A stretch of DNA of 64,000 bases from CBDAPU01 sp965198875 (GTDB lineage Bacteria; Pseudomonadota; Gammaproteobacteria; Eutrophobiales; Eutrophobiaceae): positions 434,001-498,000 of the forward strand of contig CBDAPU010000001.1 of assembly GCA_965198875.1 (NCBI GenBank), read 5' to 3'. The notes under the pieces are model-generated. The model saw only the letters and a list, made by a program, of their open reading frames with translations. It did no database searches and was not told the origin of the DNA. Positions 47,198 through 55,338 of this stretch are shown one piece after another; the first letter of the stretch is position 1; each line of letters starts with the position of its first letter. The translations under genes were made by a program, and so were the position numbers.

Positions 47198-48784
47198 ATG
47201 CAAAAACGAGTGTTAGTGGCTGATAACATCGCCCGGGAGGGTGTGGATTATCTGCATCAGCAGGAGGGTATTGAAGTTAATCAGATCACCGCTCTTGCCG
47301 AGGCCGAGCTATGCGAGAAGGTAGGTGGCTATCACGCCATCATCGTCAGAAGCGCCACAACGATCACAGATAAGGTTATCAACGCGGCAACAGCCCTGGA
47401 AGTGATCGGCAGGGCGGGCATTGGAGTGGATAACATTGATGTCGCCGAGGCCACCCGCAAGGGCATTGCCGTGCTCAACACCCCTGACGCCAACGCCACC
47501 ACCACAGCGGAGCTGAGCATCGCCCATATTCTCTCCCTGAGCCGCAACCTGCCGCAGGCAAATCAATCGGTAAAAGCCGGAGAATGGAGGCGTTCGAAGT
47601 TCATGGGGGCGGAATTATCGAACAAGGTACTGGGGATTATTGGTTATGGGAATATCGGTCGCATTGTGGCCGCCAGGGCCATCGCCCTGAACATGAACAT
47701 CATCGCTTTTGATCCGTTCGTCACGCCCGAGAAGTTTGCCGCTGACGGCGTCAGCGGTGTTGAGCTTGACGAGCTGATCACACAGGCGGACTACATCAGC
47801 TTGCATTGCCCGGTGAACGATAAGACACGCCATATCATCAATGCGGAGAAATTAGCGGCCATGAAACCCGGCGCCAGACTCATTAACTGTGCCCGTGGTG
47901 GGCTCATCGATGAAGCCGCCTTGTATGGGCAATTAAAAAACGGCCATCTGGGGGGCGCCGCCCTGGATGTGTTTGCTTGTGAGCCCCCGACTAACTCACC
48001 GCTGTTAAGGCTGGATAATGTCGTGCTGACCCCCCATCTTGGCGCCTCAACCCATGAAGCGCAGGCCGCCGCGGGTCTTGAAATCGCAAAACAAATCGCT
48101 GTGTACTTAACAAGTGGCGAGCCCATTAACGCCATCAATCTGCCGCCTGTATCAAGCGATGAGTTAAACAAACTACAGCCTTATATGATCCTGGCCAGAC
48201 ATCTGGGTAAACTGCTCGGCCCGATGGTGCCGGAGCCCATCCGACAACTGGATGTCTCCCTGTGTGGTGATGCGGCGAAGAGAGATCTGCGCTCCATCGC
48301 CACAGAAGGGTTGATAGGGCTCCTAAACACCCACATGTCCGAGCCGGTCAACCGGGTGAGCGCAAGGCATATTGCTGATCAACAGGGAATAAGCCTGGTT
48401 GAGACCCGTTGTGGCGAACATCCGGATTATCATTCAACTGTCGGTCTGTTAGCGCATCATGGTGATAAAACCACAGAAGTCGTGGGCACATTATTCGATA
48501 GAAAACATCCCCGCCTGATCAGGATTAACGATTATGAGATCGAGGCGGTACTGGAAGGACACCTGCTTTTGAGCAGACACAAAGACCAGCCCGGCGTCAT
48601 TGCCGCTATTACCGGTTTGCTGGCCGAGGCGCAGATCAATATCTCGCGCATGCACCTCGGTATTGCAGCAGGCAGTGATAAGGCTGTCGCCGTGATCGGT
48701 GTATCCACCACACTGGAAGATAAGCTGATGGCCGCATTGACAAAAATCGACCCGGTCTCCAAAGTCGTGCAGGTCAATTTATAA
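47198..48784 (+). CDS. serA: D-3-phosphoglycerate dehydrogenase, long form
   Basis: A 528-residue enzyme for the first step of serine synthesis. It has the NAD site LGIIGYGNIGRIVAARA (near 145), the Arg-Glu-His catalytic set (CARGGLIDE; HLGASTHEAQ), an intervening ASB domain (about 320-450) and a C-terminal ACT domain (from about 455, HKDQPGVIAAITGLLAEAQINISRM). This four-domain form is unlike the short SerA of E. coli. The DUF1015 gene follows after 15 bases, probably in the same transcript. Confidence 0.95.
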   Translation: MQKRVLVADNIAREGVDYLHQQEGIEVNQITALAEAELCEKVGGYHAIIVRSATTITDKVINAATALEVIGRAGIGVDNIDVAEATRKGIAVLNTPDANATTTAELSIAHILSLSRNLPQANQSVKAGEWRRSKFMGAELSNKVLGIIGYGNIGRIVAARAIALNMNIIAFDPFVTPEKFAADGVSGVELDELITQADYISLHCPVNDKTRHIINAEKLAAMKPGARLINCARGGLIDEAALYGQLKNGHLGGAALDVFACEPPTNSPLLRLDNVVLTPHLGASTHEAQAAAGLEIAKQIAVYLTSGEPINAINLPPVSSDELNKLQPYMILARHLGKLLGPMVPEPIRQLDVSLCGDAAKRDLRSIATEGLIGLLNTHMSEPVNRVSARHIADQQGISLVETRCGEHPDYHSTVGLLAHHGDKTTEVVGTLFDRKHPRLIRINDYEIEAVLEGHLLLSRHKDQPGVIAAITGLLAEAQINISRMHLGIAAGSDKAVAVIGVSTTLEDKLMAALTKIDPVSKVVQVNL

Positions 48785-48799
48785 ACCCGGGGCGCTCTG

Positions 48800-50032
48800 G
48801 TGCGGATAAAAGCATTTAAGGGTTATCGCCCGGCAGGAGAGAGAATAGCGGATGTCGCCTCAAGACCCTATGACGTCCTCAGTAGCGCCGAGGCCAGGGT
48901 GGAGGCGAAGGGCAACCCGCACTCCTTCCTGAATGTCGTCAAGGCGGAGATCACCCTGCCCGAAGATACCGTGCCTGACAGCGAGGCGGTCTATCTTACG
49001 GCGGCGGATAATTTTAAGCGCCTGATCGATAATGGTACGTTTTTTAAGGACCGGCAAGCATGTCTGTATCTCTATGAGCTGATCATGGCGGGACGTTCAC
49101 AGATCGGTATCGTGGCGGCGGCGGCGGTGGATGATTATCTGTGCGGCAACATAAAAAAGCATGAACTAACCCGACCGGACAAAGAGGCTGATCGCAGAGA
49201 ACACATCCTCACCACCATGATGAACGCCGAGCCGGTGATGCTCGCCTATCGGCAGGATATGCGCCTCGATGGCATTGCCGATGACGTCAGGCAACAGCAG
49301 CCTGAGTATGACTTTACCGCCGATGATGGTGTGAGACATCGATTTTGGATCATCCATGATGCCGATGTGATTGCAGATATTGTGGGCTGTTTCGAGCGAA
49401 TGCACACATGCTATGTGGCGGACGGACACCATCGCACGGCTGCATCAAGCTCGGTGGCCCGGCAGTTAAGAAAGGCGAAGGCTGAGCCGGGCGCTGATTA
49501 TTTTCTGGCGGTGTACTTCCCGGATAATCAACTGCAAATACTCGATTACAACCGGGTTATCGCCGATCTCAACGGCCATGATGTCGCCTCATTTTTACAT
49601 GCCATTAGCGGATCCTTTGAAGTTCAGAGAGTGGGTGATGGAGAAGGCAAACCCGGGCGATGTCATGAAATAGGCATGTACCTGGGGGGCGACTGGTATC
49701 GTCTGCTCGCAAAGGCACATACCTATGATGATCGCGATCCAATAGATACGCTGGATGTGACCGTGTTATCCGAGGCCATCTTAAAACCCATCCTGGATAT
49801 TCATGATCTGAGGGTCGATAAACGCATCGACTTTGTCGGCGGCATACGTGGCCTTGATGAGCTGGAGCGGCGCGTGGATAGCGGTGAGATGGCCATCGCC
49901 TTCGCCATGTACCCGGTGTCCATGCAACAACTCATGAGGATCGCCGATGCAGGCAGGATCATGCCGCCTAAAGTGACCTGGTTTGAACCCAAGCTACGAA
50001 GTGGGCTGGTTGTCTACAGCTTGAGACACTAG
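48800..50032 (+). CDS. DUF1015 family protein
   Basis: A 410-residue protein of the DUF1015 family: the opening IKAFKGYRPAGERIADVASRPYDVLS and the block CYVADGHHRTAAS are diagnostic. The family is often found beside serA in bacteria and archaea, as here, and is thought to be linked to serine metabolism, but I cannot state a reaction. GTG start at 48800, 15 bases after the serA stop. Confidence 0.88.
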   Translation: MRIKAFKGYRPAGERIADVASRPYDVLSSAEARVEAKGNPHSFLNVVKAEITLPEDTVPDSEAVYLTAADNFKRLIDNGTFFKDRQACLYLYELIMAGRSQIGIVAAAAVDDYLCGNIKKHELTRPDKEADRREHILTTMMNAEPVMLAYRQDMRLDGIADDVRQQQPEYDFTADDGVRHRFWIIHDADVIADIVGCFERMHTCYVADGHHRTAASSSVARQLRKAKAEPGADYFLAVYFPDNQLQILDYNRVIADLNGHDVASFLHAISGSFEVQRVGDGEGKPGRCHEIGMYLGGDWYRLLAKAHTYDDRDPIDTLDVTVLSEAILKPILDIHDLRVDKRIDFVGGIRGLDELERRVDSGEMAIAFAMYPVSMQQLMRIADAGRIMPPKVTWFEPKLRSGLVVYSLRH

Positions 50033-50087
50033 CGCCTGTCCCGTGTGCTGTTTTTACTCGCCTGTGCTTGTCGTCTTATCGCACAGA

Positions 50088-50435
50088 TCAGGTAAACAGG
50101 TTTTTATAGTCATCGTCCTTAAATCCGACATAGTGGCGTTGATTTTTTGACAGCACCGGACGTTTGATCAGCGTCGGATGCTCCAGCATTAACCTCACCG
50201 CCCTGGTTTTATTGAGCCCCTGTCTTTGCTCTTCGGGTAGTCTTCGCCAGGTGAGGCCGCGCCGGTTGATCAGATCCTGCCAGTCGATCTGGCTCATCCA
50301 GTCCTGTATGCGTTTTTTATCTACGCCCTCACGCCTAAAATCATGGAACGTGTGCTCAATCCCGTTTTCATCCAGCCAGGCGCGGGCTTTTTTCACGCTA
50401 CTACAATTTTTAATGCCATAGAGTATGACGGTCAT
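50088..50435 (-). CDS. ArsC/Spx-like reductase (YffB type)
   Basis: A 115-residue thioredoxin-fold protein. The N-terminal YGIKNCSSVKKARAWLDENGI has the single active Cys of the YffB group, and the C-terminal IKRPVL with the cis-Pro loop follows. In many gammaproteobacteria it lies next to dapD, as here (2-base gap). It is thought to be glutathione-dependent; its target is unknown, and it should not be called an arsenate reductase from sequence alone. Confidence 0.87.
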   Translation of the reverse strand: MTVILYGIKNCSSVKKARAWLDENGIEHTFHDFRREGVDKKRIQDWMSQIDWQDLINRRGLTWRRLPEEQRQGLNKTRAVRLMLEHPTLIKRPVLSKNQRHYVGFKDDDYKNLFT

Positions 50436-50437
50436 GT

Positions 50438-51259
50438 TTATATCTCTCTGAGTAGTTCATTGAGCCCCACCTTGCCCAGGGTCTTCTCATCCACCTGTTT
50501 TACGATGACGGCGCAGTAGAGGCTGTACTTGCCATCCTCCGAGGGCAGGTTTCCCGATACCACCACAGAGCCGGGCGGGATCTTGCCGTAACTTACCTCG
50601 CCGCTCTTGCGATGGTAGATCTTTGTGCTTTGGCCGATATACACCCCCATTGAAATCACCGAGCCTGCACCGACAACAACACCCTCTACGATTTCAGAGC
50701 GGGCGCCGATAAAACAATTATCCTCAATGATGGTGGGGTTCGCTTGCAGGGGCTCGAGCACACCGCCGATCCCGACGCCACCGGAGAGGTGAACGTTCTT
50801 GCCTATTTGCGCGCAGGAACCCACCGTGGCCCAGGTATCGACCATGGTGCCGGTATCCACATAAGCGCCGATATTGACGTAACTGGGCATCAACACCACG
50901 CCGGGGGCGATGTAGCTGCCGTAACGCACTACCGCCGGCGGTACGACTCGGGCGCCGGTATCTGCGAAGTTGCCTTTATCATAGCCTTCGAATTTGGGAC
51001 GGACCTTGTCGTAGTAATTGCTAAACCCGCCCTGAATGAGGCGGTTATCATGTAAGGCGAAGGAGAGAAGCACGGCTTTTTTTAACCACGGCCTGACCAC
51101 CCATTCATCGCCCTGCCTCTCGGCCACTCGCAATGCGCCGCTATCGATCCCCGCCAATGTCTCCTGCACGGCTTCCTTCAGCGCCTCATCAGCGCTGTGG
51201 CTGCTGATGTTGGCGCGATTTTCAAAACCCTCGCTAATGATCTCTTCAATACGGCTCAT
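50438..51259 (-). CDS. dapD: Tetrahydrodipicolinate N-succinyltransferase
   Basis: A 273-residue enzyme of lysine/diaminopimelate synthesis that succinylates tetrahydrodipicolinate with succinyl-CoA. It has the helical start with SGALRVAERQGDEWVV, then a left-handed beta-helix of hexapeptide repeats (YVNIGAYVDTGTMVDTWATVGSCAQIG and so on) that carries the active site. It lies between dapC and a yffB-like gene on one transcript. Confidence 0.96.
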   Translation of the reverse strand: MSRIEEIISEGFENRANISSHSADEALKEAVQETLAGIDSGALRVAERQGDEWVVRPWLKKAVLLSFALHDNRLIQGGFSNYYDKVRPKFEGYDKGNFADTGARVVPPAVVRYGSYIAPGVVLMPSYVNIGAYVDTGTMVDTWATVGSCAQIGKNVHLSGGVGIGGVLEPLQANPTIIEDNCFIGARSEIVEGVVVGAGSVISMGVYIGQSTKIYHRKSGEVSYGKIPPGSVVVSGNLPSEDGKYSLYCAVIVKQVDEKTLGKVGLNELLREI

Positions 51260-51276
51260 TTCGCATCGCTCCTTAT

Positions 51277-52473
51277 CTACAAGTTATGAGCGCATTCTAC
51301 CATCCGCCGGGCCGCATCGGCACAGTCATCTTCCGGGGCGATCAATGCCATACGCAGGCGTCTCTTGCCGGGGTTCTCGCCATTGGCCTCTCGGGATAGG
51401 AAACTGCCCGGCAGGACGGTGAGGTTTTGCTGTGTATAAAGTCGCCTGGCAAAATCCGTATCACTGATCGGTATTTGCGGCCACAGATAAAACGTTGCCT
51501 GTGGTTTTCGCACATCAAAAACCGGTTGCAGGATGTTGAGTACCGTTGCACATTTTTGCCGGTACAATCTGCGGTTTTCCCTGACATGCTCTTCATCACC
51601 CCAGGCGGCAATGCTGGCATGTTGTGTGTGCAACGGCATCGCACAGCCGTGGTAGGTGCGGTATTTAAGGAATGTCTCCATGATAGCGGGATCGCCGGCA
51701 ACAAAACCGGAACGCAATCCGGGCACATTGGACCTTTTAGATAAGGAATGAAACACAATACACCGCTGGTAGTCATCACGCCCGAGTTTTGCGGCGGCCT
51801 CAAGTAGCCCCAATGGCGGGTTATCCTCATGCAGATAGATCTCCGAATAGCATTCGTCTGCGGCAATGACAAACCCGTATTCATCCGCCAGCTTGAATAA
51901 CGGCTCTATGGTATCCAGCCCGATCACGCTGCCGGCGGGATTGTTGGGCGAGCACAGATAAAGCAGCTCGCAACATCGCCAGATGTCTTTATGTATGCTC
52001 TTGACGTCCGGCTTAAAATCATTGCCTGCGTCCATGTTCATATAAAAAGGCGTTGCACCGGCCAGCAGGGCCGCCCCTTCATAGATCTGGTAGAAAGGAT
52101 TAGGCATGATGACGATTGGCGCCGGCTTGTTTCGATCAATTAAACACTGGGCGATAGCGAACAATGCCTCCCGGGTGCCGTTCACCGGCAGAACATGTTG
52201 CGTGGTGATGCTGTTGTGGGGCAGAGAGAAGCGGTTTGTTAGCCACATGGCAATGGTATGGCGTAGTTCTTCCAGCCCCCTTGTGGCGGGATAGACAGAG
52301 GCCAGCGCCAGGTTCTCTTCAATGGCCTTCAGGATGAATTCAGGGGGTGCGTGTTTTGGCTCTCCTTTGGAGAGATCGATAGGCGGCTTTTTTGACTGCA
52401 TGGGCGCACCGTCTTTCAGGGCCGCCAATTTCTCAAAAGGGTAAGGTTGTAGACTCTCAAAACCCGGGTTCAT
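51277..52473 (-). CDS. dapC: N-succinyldiaminopimelate aminotransferase
   Basis: About 398 residues from ATG 52473 (MNPGFESLQPYPFEKLAAL), which matches the family start; a longer open frame to 52521 is not needed. A fold-type I PLP enzyme: substrate-binding LSKGEPKH, the cofactor Asn/Asp/Tyr set (CSPNNPAGS, AADECYSEIY), and the Lys Schiff base in HSLSKRSNVPGLRSGF (near 240). It transaminates N-succinyl-2-amino-6-ketopimelate, the step after DapD. Confidence 0.92.
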   Translation of the reverse strand: MNPGFESLQPYPFEKLAALKDGAPMQSKKPPIDLSKGEPKHAPPEFILKAIEENLALASVYPATRGLEELRHTIAMWLTNRFSLPHNSITTQHVLPVNGTREALFAIAQCLIDRNKPAPIVIMPNPFYQIYEGAALLAGATPFYMNMDAGNDFKPDVKSIHKDIWRCCELLYLCSPNNPAGSVIGLDTIEPLFKLADEYGFVIAADECYSEIYLHEDNPPLGLLEAAAKLGRDDYQRCIVFHSLSKRSNVPGLRSGFVAGDPAIMETFLKYRTYHGCAMPLHTQHASIAAWGDEEHVRENRRLYRQKCATVLNILQPVFDVRKPQATFYLWPQIPISDTDFARRLYTQQNLTVLPGSFLSREANGENPGKRRLRMALIAPEDDCADAARRMVECAHNL

Positions 52474-52557
52474 TGGCCGTTGTCGTTTTCTGATCAAGGC
52501 TAAGCAGTATAGGCAGTGCATCGTGCTTGTGCAAAGTCACGAAAAAGTGAATGTAAG

Positions 52558-52590
52558 GCATAGCGAATGCCGGGCCCGGTTATGCTATGC
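52558..52590. other. Compound hairpin between dapC and leuB
   Basis: GCATAGC (52558-52564) and GCTATGC (52584-52590) enclose the palindrome CCGGGCCCGG (52570-52579), followed by TTTG. It lies in the divergent promoter gap; whether it acts as DNA operator or leader RNA cannot be told. Confidence 0.45.
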
Positions 52591-52644
52591 TTTGTCGCCT
52601 TCTCCATCTGATCAGTAAAACCATAGAACCCGGCAGGTCTGAAC

Positions 52645-53724
52645 GTGAGCCATAACATTTTAGTTTTAGCCGGTGACGGTATTGGCCCGGAGATCATGGC
52701 CGAGGCTGAAAAAGTGCTGGAGGCGCTTCGCCAACATCATGAACTGGATATCACCATGGAACAGGCCCTGGTGGGGGGCGCCGCCTACGATAAGACGGGT
52801 CATCCCTTGCCGGAAGAGACACTGCAAAAAGCCTTCGATTGTGACGCCATATTGTTCGGCGCCATTGGCGGCCCGAAGTGGGCTTCACTGGAGCGGGCGC
52901 TGAGACCGGAAACAGGCGGGCTGTTACGGCTGCGCTCCGAGCTGTCGCTGTTCGCCAATTTAAGACCCGCCATAACCTATAAAGAGCTGGCGGACGCCTC
53001 TTCATTGAAGCCTGATCGGGTGAGCGGGCTTAATATCCTCATCGTGCGTGAATTGACCGGCGGCATTTATTTCGGCGCCCCCAGGGGTATACAGATCAAT
53101 GCGGCCGGCGAGCGCGAGGGTTTCAATACACTGCGCTACACAGAGTCGGAAATTCGCCGCATCGCCCATGTGGCTTTTTCTCTGGCCATGAAACGGGAGC
53201 AGCGTCTCTGCTCTGTTGACAAGGAAAATGTATTGGAGGCGACGGCGCTGTGGCGGGAGGTGGTGCGTGATGTCGCCAAAGCGTACCCGGATGTGACGCT
53301 CGATCATCTGTATGTGGATAACGCCGCCATGCAACTGGTTCGCTCGCCAAAGCAGTTTGACGTCATCGTCACAACCAATCTGTTTGGTGATATTTTATCG
53401 GATCTCGCCGCCATGCTGAGCGGCTCCATTGGTATGCTGCCTTCCGCTTCTCTGGGTGAGAATAACAAAGGCATGTATGAGCCCATTCATGGATCGGCGC
53501 CGGATATAGCGGGCAAGGGCATAGCCAACCCATTGGCCAGCATATTATCGGTGGCCATGATGTTGCGTTATTCGCTGGCCTTGCCGGAGCAGGCGGGCAG
53601 AGTGGAGGATGCAGTGCAATCGGTATTGGCCCGGGGTTTCAGAACAGCGGACATCTACACGGAAGGGACGAGGCGGGTCACCACGGCGGAGATGGGTGAC
53701 GCCATCGTTAGCGCATTAACGTAA
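52645..53724 (+). CDS. leuB: 3-isopropylmalate dehydrogenase
   Basis: A 359-residue NAD enzyme of leucine synthesis. It opens with ILVLAGDGIGPEIM, carries the substrate loop RPETGGLLRLRSELSLFANLRP, the YVDNAAMQLV and TTNLFGDILSDLAAMLSGSIGMLPSAS blocks and EPIHGSAPDIAGKG. GTG start at 52645. leuC and leuD, its common neighbours upstream, are absent from the window; dapC lies there on the other strand. Confidence 0.96.
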   Translation: MSHNILVLAGDGIGPEIMAEAEKVLEALRQHHELDITMEQALVGGAAYDKTGHPLPEETLQKAFDCDAILFGAIGGPKWASLERALRPETGGLLRLRSELSLFANLRPAITYKELADASSLKPDRVSGLNILIVRELTGGIYFGAPRGIQINAAGEREGFNTLRYTESEIRRIAHVAFSLAMKREQRLCSVDKENVLEATALWREVVRDVAKAYPDVTLDHLYVDNAAMQLVRSPKQFDVIVTTNLFGDILSDLAAMLSGSIGMLPSASLGENNKGMYEPIHGSAPDIAGKGIANPLASILSVAMMLRYSLALPEQAGRVEDAVQSVLARGFRTADIYTEGTRRVTTAEMGDAIVSALT

Positions 53725-53747
53725 ATCCATCAAAGTGGGTGAGAGAG

Positions 53748-54770
53748 ATGAGCAAGAAAGTCAATGTGGCGGTCGTTGGCGCCACCGGTACCGTCGGTGA
53801 GAGCCTGTTATCCCTGTTGGTGGAGCGTGATTTCCCTTATAACGATGTTCACGCTATCGCCAGTCGCCGCTCGGCGGGTAGCAAAATTGCGTTCAATGGT
53901 GATGAGTTGACAGTTGAGGATCTGGAGAGGTTTGATTTCAACGGGGTTGACATCGGCCTTTTCTCGCCGGGCGCTGCCGTCTCCGCCGTTTATGCGCCCA
54001 AAGCGGCGGCGGCAGGCGCTGTGGTGATCGATAATACCTCCCAATTCCGCTATGAAGAGGATATCCCGCTTATCGTCCCCGAGGTCAATCCCGATGATAT
54101 CAGGCGCTATACCCATCGGGGGATCATCGCCAATCCGAATTGCTCAACCATACAAATGCTGGTGGCGCTAAAGCCACTCCATGACGCCGCCGGCATAGAG
54201 CGCATCAACGTGGCCACCTATCAGGCGGTATCCGGCACCGGCAAAGAGGCCATTGAAGAGTTACATCAGCAAACGGCGGACTTGCTAAATGGCAAGCCCA
54301 TCTCGCCGACCGTCTACCCCAGGCAAATCGCCTTTAATGCCCTGCCCCATATCGATGTGTTTCAGGACAATGCCTACACCAGGGAGGAGATGAAGATGAT
54401 CTGGGAAACGCAAAAAATCATGGGTGATGAGAGCATTCGGGTCAACCCAACCTGCGTGCGAGTCCCCGTCTTCTATGGTCACTCCGAGGCGTTGCATATT
54501 GAGACAAGGCAAAAGCTCAGCGCTACGCAGGCATCGGAATTATTGTCGAACTCTCCCGGTGTTGTGGTGATGGATGCACATGAGGACGGCGGTTATCCTA
54601 CCGCTGTGACCGAGGCGGCCGGGCGGGATCCGGTTTATGTGGGACGGATCCGTGAAGATATCTCCCACCCCAGGGGGATCAATCTATGGGTGGTCTCGGA
54701 TAATGTCAGGAAAGGCGCTGCATTAAATAGTGTTCAAATCGCTGAAATTTTGGTAAAACACTATTTATAA
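53748..54770 (+). CDS. asd: Aspartate-semialdehyde dehydrogenase
   Basis: About 340 residues from ATG 53748; a GTG at 53739 is possible but leaves little room for the ribosome site. It makes aspartate semialdehyde for lysine, threonine and methionine. NADP loop VAVVGATGTVGESLL, catalytic Cys in NPNCSTIQMLVALKPL (near 131), and TYQAVSGTGKEAIEEL are present; catalytic His in RVPVFYGHSEALH. The short USG-1/ASD type lies beside leuB as usual. Confidence 0.95.
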   Translation: MSKKVNVAVVGATGTVGESLLSLLVERDFPYNDVHAIASRRSAGSKIAFNGDELTVEDLERFDFNGVDIGLFSPGAAVSAVYAPKAAAAGAVVIDNTSQFRYEEDIPLIVPEVNPDDIRRYTHRGIIANPNCSTIQMLVALKPLHDAAGIERINVATYQAVSGTGKEAIEELHQQTADLLNGKPISPTVYPRQIAFNALPHIDVFQDNAYTREEMKMIWETQKIMGDESIRVNPTCVRVPVFYGHSEALHIETRQKLSATQASELLSNSPGVVVMDAHEDGGYPTAVTEAAGRDPVYVGRIREDISHPRGINLWVVSDNVRKGAALNSVQIAEILVKHYL

Positions 54771-55338
54771 ACTACATTTAAAGGAGAATCATAAAGCACA
54801 TTCGCAGGTTTCAGAACGTCCTATCGGCCATCCCTCTGGGGCGGGAGATCATGGGCATGTTATGGAAATAATAAAGAAATCATGCCGTGATCTGCAATTC
54901 AATTCTAGCTTAATTATTTAAGCATCTGTTTTTATGATATTTTATCTTAAATAATGCTATGGTTAGAAAAAGGCGGGATAGGGTTTCATAGGCTGTTGTT
55001 GCCCCGGCCCGCTCCCATTTGTGATTGGCTGTGTCTGAGGCCGGGTTGATCGCCCACTTAAACCGGCCCTTCAGTGCTTGGGCAAGCTGTTGGCGCTCGC
55101 CACCGGGGAGATAGAGGATCTGGTTATTTAAGGGGCGGGATGCTACTCACAATCAGCGAATGTTGGGGCTTGCCATGGGATAGATAAAGATAGGCATGGG
55201 TAGGATATTGACATTAGCAAGTCGTGAAGTGGCAGGCATGTATTTCAGTCTTGAGGATCGGGCGATGGCCAGGATGATTGGGGAGAAGGCCCTGTTAGTC
55301 GATCTAAATTAGTCGGATCAGGGGAATTAGAGAAAACA
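54771..55338. other. Long AT-rich gap upstream of fimV
   Basis: About 570 bases with no certain gene. Its AT-rich core (about 54890-54965) holds the inverted repeat described separately and is the likely fimV promoter region. A 38-codon frame (55196-55312, MGRILTLASREV...) ends 26 bases before fimV; it could be a leader peptide but has no good ribosome site. Confidence 0.45.
54913..54955. promoter_or_regulatory. AT-rich inverted repeat upstream of fimV
   Basis: ATTATTTAAG (54913-54922) and CTTAAATAAT (54946-54955) form perfect 10-base arms separated by 23 bases. The right arm, read with its flanks, gives ATCTTAAATAATG, the same 13-mer as at 7889-7901 upstream of a Sel1 gene. A shared operator is possible. 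Confidence 0.45.

Noticed and set aside
47106..47225. Short frame overlapping the serA start as a leader peptide
   Set aside because: No run of regulatory codons and no attenuator hairpin with T run after it.
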